Source: Moritella viscosa (GTDB lineage: Bacteria > Pseudomonadota > Gammaproteobacteria > Enterobacterales > Moritellaceae). Taken from it: a DNA stretch of 64,000 nt. This document shows, piece after piece, positions 43,615-52,208 of this stretch (position 1 is its first letter; each line of letters opens with the position of its first letter). Both the position numbers and the translations under genes were made by a program. The notes beneath the pieces are model-generated. The model did not search any database. It was not told the DNA's origin and was given only the letters and a program-made list of their open reading frames with translations. Location: positions 2,305,846-2,369,845 of the forward strand of contig LN554852.1 in NCBI GenBank assembly GCA_000953735.1, written 5' to 3'.

Positions 43615-45903
43615 ATGTTAAGCAAAGATCTTGAAGTAACGCTAAATGAAGCGTTTAAAACTGCACGTGAAAATCGTCATGAGTTTATGACGGTCGAACA
43701 TTTATTGGTTTCACTATTGAGCAATAAATCTGCTTGCGAAGCGATTAAAGGCTGTTCAGGTGATATCGATGCTATTCGCGATGAACTATTGCTTTTTTTA
43801 GAACAAACGACACCTATTTTACCAGAATCAGAATCAGAATCAGATGAAGAGAAAGAAACACAGCCTACGCTCGGCTTTCAACGTGTGTTACAGCGTGCTG
43901 TGTTCCATGTGCAATCTTCAGGTAATAACGAAGTGACAGGTGCTAATGTACTTGTTGCTATCTTCAGTGAACAAGAATCACAAGCTGCTTATATATTGAA
44001 AAAAGCAGGTATGAGTCGATTAGATGTAATTAATTTCATTTCGCACGGGATTCGTAAAAATGATGAAGAACCGGGTGTTGAAGACAGTCATGACGCTTCG
44101 GAACAAGTAATTAATGATGGTGAAGATCAATCAACTCAACTTGAGAACTTTTCTACTAATCTCAATAAATCTGTTGTCGAAGGGCGAATTGATCCATTAA
44201 TTGGACGCAATGAAGAGCTAAATCGTACAATTCAAATATTATGTCGTCGTCGTAAAAATAACCCATTATTAGTTGGTGAAGCCGGTGTGGGTAAAACGGC
44301 AATTGCAGAAGGCCTTGCATACCGAATCGTCAATGAAGAAGTACCAGATGTGATGAAAAATACGCAGGTATTCTCACTCGATTTAGGCGCTCTGCTTGCT
44401 GGCACTAAGTACCGTGGTGATTTTGAAAAACGTTTTAAATCATTACTGAAACAGTTACAAAAACATGACGATGCGATTTTATTTATTGATGAGATACACA
44501 CTATTGTTGGGGCTGGTGCAGCGTCAGGTGGTCAACTTGATGCAGCAAATTTAATTAAGCCATTATTAAGTAATGGTTCGTTACGTTGTATTGGTTCGAC
44601 TACATATTCTGAATATAGCCAAATCTTTGAGAAAGACAGTGCGTTAGCGCGCCGTTTCCAAAAAGTAGATATTGTTGAACCCTCTATTGATGATACGGTT
44701 AAAATTCTGCAAGGCTTGAAGTCACGCTACGAAGATCATCATGATGTACGTTATACGGCTAAAGCGCTACGAGCTGCGACAGAGTTGTCTGCTAAGTACA
44801 TTAATGAACGTCAATTACCTGATAAGGCGATTGATGTCATGGATGAAGCGGGGGCTAAACAGCGCTTGCTACCGGCAAATAAACGTAAGAAAACGATCGG
44901 CATTGGTGAAATTGAATCTATCATTGCAAAAATGGCTCGAATTCCAGAAAAATCAGTTTCTTCTAATGATCGTGATGTACTGCGAAACTTAGAACGTAAC
45001 TTGAAAATGGTTGTGTTTGGGCAAGACCCAGCGATTGAAGTTCTTACTGATGCAATTCGTTTATCACGTTCTGGTTTAGGCGCTGAAACAAAACCAATAG
45101 GTTCTTTCTTGTTTGCTGGCCCAACAGGTGTTGGTAAAACAGAAGTGACTCAGCGTTTAGCAAAAATCATGGGTGTCGATCTGATCCGTTTTGATATGTC
45201 GGAATACATGGAACGTCATACAGTATCTCGCTTGATTGGCGCGCCTCCTGGTTATGTTGGCTATGATCAAGGTGGTCTGTTAACGGATGCGGTTATCAAA
45301 CAACCACATGCTGTTGTACTATTAGATGAAATTGAAAAAGCCCATCCAGACGTATTTAACTTGTTATTACAAGTCATGGATAATGGTACATTAACGGACA
45401 ATAATGGTCGTAAAGCAGATTTCCGTAATATTATTTTAGTGATGACAACTAACGCTGGTGCTACTGAAACTATTCGTCAATCCATTGGTTTTAAAGAACA
45501 AGACAATAACAGTGATGCGCTTGGCGAAGTCAATAAACTGTTCGCGCCTGAGTTCCGAAATCGTCTTGATAACATTATCTGGTTTAATCATCTTGATATG
45601 AGTGTTATCCATATGGTTGTTGATAAATTCTTGGTTGAATTAGAAGCACAGCTAGATGACAAACAAGTTACCTTGCATGTATCAAACGATGCTCGTAAAT
45701 GGTTAGCTGACAAAGGTTACGATAAAACTATGGGCGCAAGACCAATGGCACGTGTTATTCAAGATAAAATTAAACGTAATCTTGCCAATGAGATCTTGTT
45801 TGGTAAATTGTTAAATGGTGGCGCTGTTGATATTCAATTGAAGGGTGATGAGCTCGCATTTACGTTTACTGATGTGAAAGTGACAGCGACAGAAACAGAA
45901 TAA
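43615..45903 (+). CDS. clpA: ATP-dependent Clp protease ATP-binding subunit ClpA
   Basis: Start at ATG 43615, seven bases after GGGAG, giving the normal [14 protein letters not shown] start; ATG 43609 is too close to the site. The 762-residue AAA+ unfoldase has an N domain (1-145), D1 with GEAGVGKT (about 214), D2 with GPTGVGKT (about 500), and the C-terminal region. An acidic linker ([11 protein letters not shown] near residue 75) is a local feature. It feeds substrates to ClpP. Confidence 0.95.
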   Translation: MLSKDLEVTLNEAFKTARENRHEFMTVEHLLVSLLSNKSACEAIKGCSGDIDAIRDELLLFLEQTTPILPESESESDEEKETQPTLGFQRVLQRAVFHVQSSGNNEVTGANVLVAIFSEQESQAAYILKKAGMSRLDVINFISHGIRKNDEEPGVEDSHDASEQVINDGEDQSTQLENFSTNLNKSVVEGRIDPLIGRNEELNRTIQILCRRRKNNPLLVGEAGVGKTAIAEGLAYRIVNEEVPDVMKNTQVFSLDLGALLAGTKYRGDFEKRFKSLLKQLQKHDDAILFIDEIHTIVGAGAASGGQLDAANLIKPLLSNGSLRCIGSTTYSEYSQIFEKDSALARRFQKVDIVEPSIDDTVKILQGLKSRYEDHHDVRYTAKALRAATELSAKYINERQLPDKAIDVMDEAGAKQRLLPANKRKKTIGIGEIESIIAKMARIPEKSVSSNDRDVLRNLERNLKMVVFGQDPAIEVLTDAIRLSRSGLGAETKPIGSFLFAGPTGVGKTEVTQRLAKIMGVDLIRFDMSEYMERHTVSRLIGAPPGYVGYDQGGLLTDAVIKQPHAVVLLDEIEKAHPDVFNLLLQVMDNGTLTDNNGRKADFRNIILVMTTNAGATETIRQSIGFKEQDNNSDALGEVNKLFAPEFRNRLDNIIWFNHLDMSVIHMVVDKFLVELEAQLDDKQVTLHVSNDARKWLADKGYDKTMGARPMARVIQDKIKRNLANEILFGKLLNGGAVDIQLKGDELAFTFTDVKVTATETE

Positions 45904-45990
45904 GTTAATTTTTGAATAGTGTTAGAAGGTTGTTTTTTTTCGTATTAGTGTTACTTTGTATCTATGCTTGACTTAAAGAGGGAATGCAAA

Positions 45991-46356
45991 ATGGATATTT
46001 CCGCATTAACTAGGGTCGAAATTAGCATCCCAGATGGGATTAGTTTTGATTCATTAGGACTTGAACTTGATGATGATGGCAGTATTTCCTTTGATATTGA
46101 AACATTGGAAGCAGTGGCATTAGAAAGTGGTATTGATGTAGCTTTATTAGATGAAGACTATGTATTACAAGTATTACTTATCAGTTTTTATCAGTGGCAC
46201 AGAGTACAGAATGGTGACATCAACGCAGTCATGGAAGATATTATTGAACAAGCTAACGATTTATCTGCTTATTCTGACGATGAGTTAATTATGATGTTGG
46301 GCTCTGCTGAGATGGATAAACAAGCTAATGTTGCTATCTCGCAAATTGTTCATTAA
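45991..46356 (+). CDS. Acidic hypothetical protein after clpA
   Basis: I take ATG 45991, with GAGGGAA seven bases upstream, over 45964. The 121-residue protein is strongly acidic (about 25 Asp/Glu, few basic residues) and has no signal or membrane segment. I do not recognise it. It has its own ribosome site and a terminator directly behind, and is 87 bases after clpA, so it may share that transcript. Confidence 0.55.
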   Translation: MDISALTRVEISIPDGISFDSLGLELDDDGSISFDIETLEAVALESGIDVALLDEDYVLQVLLISFYQWHRVQNGDINAVMEDIIEQANDLSAYSDDELIMMLGSAEMDKQANVAISQIVH

Positions 46357-46373
46357 TCTAAAATGACTAAGCA

Positions 46374-46408
46374 TAAAAAATGGAAGCCAATTGGCTTCCA
46401 TTTTTATT
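46374..46408. terminator. Bidirectional terminator
   Basis: AAAAATGGAAGCC and GGCTTCCATTTTT arms pair perfectly with a four-base loop, with A- and T-runs on both sides. It separates the acidic protein gene from the convergent cvfB-like gene. Confidence 0.85.
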
Positions 46409-46468
46409 ACTATTAGTTTGATTATTCTCTATATCTTATTGATGGTAATCAACTACTGATAGTATGTA

Positions 46469-47317
46469 TTACTCGCTGTCTTTAACTTGTAAGCCAACGT
46501 TGCCAGTCTTAACGATATCAATGATACCTTTCTTGAATAGTTGGCCTACAGCGCTTTTGAACGTCTTTTTACTCACACCAAATAAACGCGAGATTGTTTC
46601 AGGATCAGTTTTATCTGTAACTGCCATGAAACCACCATTTTTATTCAGTTCTGATAATAGTACTTGGCTAAAGTCGGATACTTTTCCATGTCCAGGTTCA
46701 TTAAGTAATATATCAATTTTACCGTCTTCACGTACTTTTTGAATGTATGCTTTTTGTTTTTCACCACGGTTTAATTTCTTAAACATTTCATTTTTGTAAA
46801 CAACGCCCCAATGGCTGTTATTTACAATTACTTTATAACCAAGATCTGTTGGATCTACAGGGGTGATCTCAACTTCTTCGTGTATTTTGTAACGCGCAGG
46901 GATGTTATCCACATGACGATCTAGTTTTGTTGTTGCTGTAATACGACCGTGAATACGATCTAAATAAATAGCGACAAGGTATTCACGACCCACTTGTAAT
47001 GGGATGCGTTGCTCACTGTATGGAACTAAAAGATCTTTGTCTAAGCCCCAATCAAGGAATGCACCCACATTGTTTACTTGTTTTACTTTTAGCATGACGA
47101 ATTCGCCAACTGCACCAAATACTTTTTGCGTTGTTGCAATGATACGGTCTTCTGAATCAAGGTAGACAAATACCTCAAGATCTTCACCGATTTCTGCATT
47201 TAATGGTGAGTTTGTAAAAGGTAAAAGTATTTCACCTAATACACCACCGTCCAGGTAGAAGCCTGATCCAGTTTCTTTGATAATTTCTAAGGTATTTAAC
47301 TTACCTAATTCTGCCAT
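46469..47317 (-). CDS. S1-domain RNA-binding protein, CvfB/YitL-like
   Basis: Start at ATG 47317 (MAELGKLNTLEI); the frame extends 23 codons further upstream without conservation. The 282-residue protein has three S1-like repeats (about 1-65, 70-135 with GAFLDWGLDKDLLVP, and 145-215 with GVVYKNEMF), and then a winged helix (SRLFGVSKKTFKSAVGQL). This is the CvfB layout, an RNA-binding regulator of virulence genes in Staphylococcus. Its role here is unknown. Confidence 0.85.
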   Translation of the reverse strand: MAELGKLNTLEIIKETGSGFYLDGGVLGEILLPFTNSPLNAEIGEDLEVFVYLDSEDRIIATTQKVFGAVGEFVMLKVKQVNNVGAFLDWGLDKDLLVPYSEQRIPLQVGREYLVAIYLDRIHGRITATTKLDRHVDNIPARYKIHEEVEITPVDPTDLGYKVIVNNSHWGVVYKNEMFKKLNRGEKQKAYIQKVREDGKIDILLNEPGHGKVSDFSQVLLSELNKNGGFMAVTDKTDPETISRLFGVSKKTFKSAVGQLFKKGIIDIVKTGNVGLQVKDSE

Positions 47318-47579
47318 GTTTCTTTGCTCTGTATTGAAATAATGAGGGTTATTATAGTTAACCCAATAATGTGGGCAATGTACCACGAAGCGTGAAAAAA
47401 ACCCAATATTTGCGGGTGAATTAATATTAATTACTTGAAAGGTTAAAAATATGCACTAATATTGCTTGATAATAATGCCTTCTGTTATACTCCGGCCACT
47501 TAATTGCGGTATTTCTGAAGTATAAATTCTCAAAACCTTTTCGCAATTCCTAATTCCTTTAATATTAGTATAAATTATC

Positions 47580-48776
47580 ATGACGCAACAAGACATCAAA
47601 CTAACACGACTTAATAAATATATCAGCGATACAGGTTACTGCTCTCGCCGCGAAGCAGACCGCTTGATTGAGCAAGGTCGCGTAACCATTAATGGTAAAA
47701 TCCCAGAAATGGGAACAAAAGTGTCAGATAGCGATATGGTTTCTGTTAATGGAAAACCCGTTAAAGAAAAACAAAAACGTATCTATATTGCCCTAAACAA
47801 GCCAGTGGGTATTACCTGTACGACAGAACGTCACATTCAAGGTAATGTGATTGATTTGATTGACTACAACACTCGAATTTTCCCGATAGGTCGTCTTGAT
47901 AAACCATCAGAAGGGCTTATCTTTTTAACCAATGACGGTGATATTGTTAATAAAATTTTACGTGCTGGTAATGCGCATGAAAAAGAATATATTGTTAAAG
48001 TTGATAGCACGGTCACAGATAAGTTCTTAACGGGTATGGCACGCGGTGTTCCAATTTTAGACACTGTGACTAAACCGTGTAAAGTCACGCGTGAAGGTCG
48101 CTTTGAATTCAAAATTATTTTAACACAAGGTCTAAATCAGCAGATTCGACGCATGTGTGAGCATTTTGGTTTCCAAGTAAAATCACTAACACGTACGCGT
48201 ATTATGAATATTGATATGAAAGGTTTAGCAACGGGTCAATGGCGTTTACTGACTGATAAAGAAATGGCTGCAATCAATAGTATGGTTGAAGGCTCAAGCA
48301 GTACAGAAGAAGCGTCTGACTATGGTCAAGAAAAGCCAAAAACAAAAGGTGTACATTCAAAACGTGGTGTTAACAGTGCTGCACGTCAGAAGCGTTTCGG
48401 CTACGGTGACTATGCAGCAACACCTGGACAAGTTTTGAATGAAGAAGTGAGTTCAAATGTTTGGGATAAAGATGAAACAACCGCTGATCTAGATAAGGAC
48501 GATGAACCGACATCTAATTTCTGGACGCAAAATACAGCATCGTCTGATGCTGATGTTTCACGAGATGAGGTTCTGCAAGATAAACCGGTGTCTTTTTCTG
48601 ATGAACAAATTTCATCAAGAGCACGTTTCGACTCTGCAGAAAAGAGAAAAGAACGAAAGAAACCGGCTACTCGACTTAGTATTATAGCTGAACGCGAAAA
48701 AGCGAAACTGGCTAATGCCAAGGCTAGCCCAACTGCGCCTCGTGTTAAAGGTACTCTTTCGTTGAAAAAGAAGTAA
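47580..48776 (+). CDS. rluF: 23S rRNA pseudouridine synthase RluF-like
   Basis: The 398-residue protein has an S4 RNA-binding domain (residues 8-65), then the RsuA/RluB/E/F core with catalytic Asp in IGRLDKPSEGL (about residue 107) and QGLNQQIRRM. RluF modifies U2604 of 23S rRNA. E. coli RluF is about 290 residues, so the last 140 residues here, charged and low complexity with Lys/Arg blocks, are extra. The start codon follows a poor ribosome site. Confidence 0.85.
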   Translation: MTQQDIKLTRLNKYISDTGYCSRREADRLIEQGRVTINGKIPEMGTKVSDSDMVSVNGKPVKEKQKRIYIALNKPVGITCTTERHIQGNVIDLIDYNTRIFPIGRLDKPSEGLIFLTNDGDIVNKILRAGNAHEKEYIVKVDSTVTDKFLTGMARGVPILDTVTKPCKVTREGRFEFKIILTQGLNQQIRRMCEHFGFQVKSLTRTRIMNIDMKGLATGQWRLLTDKEMAAINSMVEGSSSTEEASDYGQEKPKTKGVHSKRGVNSAARQKRFGYGDYAATPGQVLNEEVSSNVWDKDETTADLDKDDEPTSNFWTQNTASSDADVSRDEVLQDKPVSFSDEQISSRARFDSAEKRKERKKPATRLSIIAEREKAKLANAKASPTAPRVKGTLSLKKK

Positions 48777-48784
48777 TTCGATAA

Positions 48785-49441
48785 ATGTCTGTCGATAATT
48801 ACCCCCAGATCGATATACCTTTTGATGTTCGCTACACCTGTTTATTTTGTGGCGAACCATCAGATGCTACGATCAACATACCGTTCTCTGTGGATGATAT
48901 GAATAAAGCTCCCCATGAGCCTTTATCTGTACCAGCATGCACAGAGTGCCTGTCTTTTGTAAAAAAAGCCCGCTGCCACTCTATCTATCAATATCGTAAT
49001 GCCGTAAAAGCAGCGTTAACACGGAAATATCAAAAAGCATTAAGTATTGGTTCAAATTGGACAGAACAAGAATTGCAAGAATCTGAGTTTGAAGGTGCTG
49101 CGTTTGAAGGTTTTAAACGTAGTGCGTGGATGATGTTTACCATTGCAAAGGAAAGAGTTAACTACTCTGGTTGGCCTTTATGTCTTGAAGGGGTTCCACT
49201 TGCTGCCGATGATGAAGCTGGTGGATTTACGTTTGATGGTACAGAGTTTGTCAGTGTTGAACACGCAATTGAACATTACATCAAAACCTTTCATCTTGAC
49301 GATGCTTTATTACCCGAACTCGTTAAATTATTGGGTACAGATAAGTTTGGTTATGCTGTTCGCGTTAGTCGTCTTTATTTAAATATATCGCCAGCAGAGC
49401 GAGCGCAGATAATCGCCGATATAGTAGAAAACCAGTCCTAA
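48785..49441 (+). CDS. Hypothetical protein with possible zinc-ribbon
   Basis: The 218-residue protein begins eight bases after rluF, so it is probably cotranscribed. CLFCGE near residue 20 and CTEC near 52 form a four-Cys set that may bind zinc. The middle is charged and helical, and the C-terminal third has several conserved-looking aromatic residues. I do not recognise a family. A hairpin follows the gene at 49462. Confidence 0.5.
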   Translation: MSVDNYPQIDIPFDVRYTCLFCGEPSDATINIPFSVDDMNKAPHEPLSVPACTECLSFVKKARCHSIYQYRNAVKAALTRKYQKALSIGSNWTEQELQESEFEGAAFEGFKRSAWMMFTIAKERVNYSGWPLCLEGVPLAADDEAGGFTFDGTEFVSVEHAIEHYIKTFHLDDALLPELVKLLGTDKFGYAVRVSRLYLNISPAERAQIIADIVENQS

Positions 49442-49461
49442 TTTCTGTTGTTAATAATTAT

Positions 49462-49511
49462 AATAACTCAAAGCCGTGCTTGATCCTTTTTCATAACGAC
49501 TTTGAGTTATT
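49462..49511. terminator. Hairpin with long loop after the zinc-ribbon gene
   Basis: AATAACTCAAAG and CTTTGAGTTATT are perfect 12-base arms around a 26-base loop. There is no clear T-run, so terminator function is uncertain. Confidence 0.4.
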
Positions 49512-49988
49512 CAGTCCTCTATTCAAATTACACTGTTTATCAGAAGATAACATTAAGCATTATAGTATACAGTTGAGCATCTGTATCCCCATCGGCAGGA
49601 GCACTGATCAACTCACCATTACTACCATCTTTTGCATTTGTATATTTCCATTCAGCATTAAGTGATACCGTTGTCGTTAAATCATAACGTAGTCCGATTA
49701 ACAGAGAATTATTTTTTTGGCTATGGTGTGATTCAGCATAGGTTACGTAAGGGGTATATTTATCAATATTATAGGCTAAGCTTGAATACCAATTGAAATG
49801 CATCGTATCGATAAGTACTTCAGCCGTCAGTAGCCATTGGTCAAGTGAGTATTCTGTGCCTAATGTGTAAATACTAATGTTGTCTGCAGGGAGTTGCATA
49901 GTTCCTTGTGGTGTTGTTACATCGACGACATATTCGAAATACGCATAATTAAACATAATGCGATAATCAAATCCGCTTAATTCACTGT

Positions 49989-49996
49989 GTATACCT
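49989..49996. repeat. Target site duplication, left copy
   Basis: GTATACCT flanks the left end of the IS and is repeated exactly at 51027-51034. Eight bases is the duplication length typical of the IS1595 family. Confidence 0.9.
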
Positions 49997-50020
49997 GGCT
50001 CTGTTCCCTTTTAGTGTTGG
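49997..50020 (+). repeat. IS left terminal inverted repeat
   Basis: A 24-base repeat beginning GGCTCTGTTCCC, an exact reverse complement of 51003-51026. Confidence 0.92.
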
Positions 50021-50068
50021 CAGTTTTAGCTATACTTATAGTAACCGCAATATCATGAGGTTACCGCT

Positions 50069-51001
50069 ATGAGTAAAGTAACTTTTGCAGCTTTTCAAGA
50101 AAGTATTGAAGACCTATCTTATGTTGAACTAAAGCGCTTAAATCATCAAATCGACTTCCACCTATCTAAAGACGAAGTCGGCCAAATCCTTGCCAAATAT
50201 GAAAATGAAATATCAAACTGCCCTCATTGCAATGGTCACGTGCTATCTCGATGGGGAAGTACCATGCAAGGAAAACAACGTTATCGCTGTAATGCTTGCC
50301 ATAAAACATTCAGCACCCTAACGGGAACAAGTCTATTTAGAATGAAAAAACCTGGCAAATGGCTGAAATATATAGAATGTATGTGTTTATCTAATAGTTT
50401 GAGATATGCAGCTAACAAGTTAGATATTAATTTAAAAACAGCATTTAGATGGCGACATCGTTTTCTAAAAAGCCCTTCTGAGCACAAACCGACTGAATTA
50501 CTTGGCATTATTGAAGCAGATGAAACTTTTGTACCCGAGAGTTTCAAAGGTTCCAAAAAAATGCTGAGAGAATCAAGAAAACGAGGCGGCGGTAATCCCC
50601 CAAAAGTGCCTATTTTACTGGCTTTAGATCGCAATGGAACAATAAGCCATCAGGTCTTAAAGCGAGATACTAAAGAAGAACTTAGCTTAGCGCTAACACC
50701 ACTTTTATCACCTGATTCTGTGCTATGTACCGATGGTAATTTATCTTATCAAAGCATCGTTAAAGAGCTTGGTTTCAACATCGATCATAAACGGCTTATC
50801 AGTTTGGATAATCAAAAGGTTATTGATAAAATATATCATATTCAGACACTTAATAATTTCATGATGCGTTGGAAAACTTGGATGAAACGATTTTATGGTG
50901 TTGGTACTGGCTATATGGAACATTATATTGCTTGGTTTATCTTTATGGAAAACAAAGCGTCTTGCGAAAACAAAAACTGGCTTAATGAAGCTCTTGAATA
51001 A
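50069..51001 (+). CDS. IS1595-family (ISXO2-like) transposase
   Basis: The 310-residue transposase has an N-terminal zinc ribbon (CPHCNGH near 52 and CNACHKTF near 75), then a helix-turn-helix (SLRYAANKLDINLKTAFRW), then the DDE-type core. The first acid is in IEADETF (about residue 151) and the second in LCTDGN (about 221). A conserved QTLNNFM segment and C-terminal HYIAWFIFMEN fit ISXO2-like enzymes. A GAGGT site precedes the ATG. Confidence 0.9.
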   Translation: MSKVTFAAFQESIEDLSYVELKRLNHQIDFHLSKDEVGQILAKYENEISNCPHCNGHVLSRWGSTMQGKQRYRCNACHKTFSTLTGTSLFRMKKPGKWLKYIECMCLSNSLRYAANKLDINLKTAFRWRHRFLKSPSEHKPTELLGIIEADETFVPESFKGSKKMLRESRKRGGGNPPKVPILLALDRNGTISHQVLKRDTKEELSLALTPLLSPDSVLCTDGNLSYQSIVKELGFNIDHKRLISLDNQKVIDKIYHIQTLNNFMMRWKTWMKRFYGVGTGYMEHYIAWFIFMENKASCENKNWLNEALE

Positions 51002-51002
51002 A

Positions 51003-51026
51003 CCAACACTAAAAGGGAACAGAGCC
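51003..51026 (-). repeat. IS right terminal inverted repeat
   Basis: An exact reverse complement of the left 24-base repeat; the outermost bases are AGAGCC. Confidence 0.92.
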
Positions 51027-51034
51027 GTATACCT
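51027..51034. repeat. Target site duplication, right copy
   Basis: GTATACCT, identical to 49989-49996. Confidence 0.9.
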
Positions 51035-51633
51035 ACAGTTTTCTCTATATTAAAACCATATTGATTGTCACCTATGTCAACCTCACCATTACTTTCTATA
51101 CCAACATAGGGTGTTACCGCTAAATAACTCTCATCATTTATTTCGATATCCCAAGTCCCAGAAAGTCCATCATAAGATGTGAGGCCTAAGGTCGAGTTAT
51201 ATACTTCTTGTGGAGGTCTGGCTGACGTATATGCTTGTCCAACATAATAGTATTCAGAGCTTAGAAACAAGGGTAACCGTAATCGTCCAACTTTTAAGTT
51301 GAAATCGGATACGCTATAACCTACGTAGACCCATTCTAACCTCGGTGATGACCAGCTATCTTGAGGGCGTTTTACGATCTGAATCGAAGTATTGAAGTTA
51401 TCATTAAAGCGGATATCACCTTGTAACCCTAAAGTTGTATCACAATCGTAACAAGTGTTATCTGTGATCTCTCGGTTGACATAGAGTGGTGTTGCATTGT
51501 TAGACTGGGTTATGGAAGTCGAGCCAAAGCCACTTAACGAAATGTTATCGGTAAGGTTTAGTTTTGCATTTACTGCGGATGTACTTATTGATAGTGTTGT
51601 TGCTATAAAGCAAATCTTTGATATATACATGCT

Positions 51634-52113
51634 TTATTCCTCCGAATCTAAAACGAATAAAACATTAACATCTTCTGGTAATGACTTTATGGTGGCGTAA
51701 GCAATACCGTTTGGGTTTTCTTCCAACCAATCGAGTATGGATGCAATATCATTATTTGATATGGTGACTGGTAGATTCCCTTTTCCCGAAAATGCTAAAC
51801 TTGCTCTATAACCATTCATTTGCGAGAGCGATTTACCAAGTAGTTTTCGATAAAAACAGGCCTTGTCATCGTTATCTTCTGTTAAATCGATAAGTTCAAT
51901 ATTTTCATTATTAATACGTTTTACCTTTCCTTTATATATCATTCTTACCTTGCTTTTACTTAACTTAGGAAAAGAATCATTTAATGAAAATACGGCAAAA
52001 CTTTTTCCTTCATCTTTTCCCGTTTCCTCTTTAGCTGAGGTATAAAATGGGGGGGAGAGTGAAAAAATGAGTAGTCCAACGAAAAAATTACGTAAGTTTA
52101 ATCCTTTAAACAT
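51634..52113 (-). CDS. Periplasmic PstS-like sensory or ligand-binding protein
   Basis: The 159-residue product has a signal-like hydrophobic start (about 1-27, ending near TSA-K). The segment FAVFSLNDSFPKLSKSKVRMIYKGKV resembles the small phosphate-binding-like periplasmic proteins that precede porins and hybrid kinases in Vibrio and Shewanella: the K-x-x-x-I-Y-x-G hallmark is present. It is three bases ahead of the interrupted porin gene and divergent from the kinase gene at 52209, with 95 bases shared upstream. It may report a ligand to the kinase. Confidence 0.55.
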   Translation of the reverse strand: MFKGLNLRNFFVGLLIFSLSPPFYTSAKEETGKDEGKSFAVFSLNDSFPKLSKSKVRMIYKGKVKRINNENIELIDLTEDNDDKACFYRKLLGKSLSQMNGYRASLAFSGKGNLPVTISNNDIASILDWLEENPNGIAYATIKSLPEDVNVLFVLDSEE

Positions 52114-52208
52114 GTTTACCTGCTAATTTCAGTTCTGTTACCTATCATTCAAGTTAGTAAGAAAAAGAGCAAATAACAAATTAATTTTTACATGGAAGTC
52201 AAAAACTT

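Larger units (their letters stand above)
49997..51026 (+). mobile_element. Complete IS1595-family insertion sequence
   Basis: A 1030-base element bounded by perfect 24-base terminal inverted repeats, carrying one intact transposase gene and flanked by an 8-base direct repeat. Perfect ends, perfect target duplication and an undamaged gene suggest a recent insertion. It lies within the porin-like gene, transposase on the opposite strand. Confidence 0.92.
49540..51630 (-). pseudogene. Porin-like outer-membrane protein gene interrupted by an IS
   Basis: Minus-strand frame from ATG 51630 runs to the insertion at 51035, and the same frame resumes at 49996 and ends at 49540. Removing the element and one 8-base duplicate restores a single 350-residue frame with no stop. 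The product has a signal peptide (cut near VNA-K, about residue 22), alternating beta strands throughout, and a C-terminal strand ending in Phe (IMLNVIF), the mark of outer-membrane barrels. It follows a periplasmic-protein gene by three bases, with GAGGAA as ribosome site. The inserted copy cannot make the barrel. Confidence 0.8.

Noticed and set aside
50281-50634. 117-residue minus-strand ORF in the transposase
   Set aside because: Shadow of the transposase gene inside the IS.
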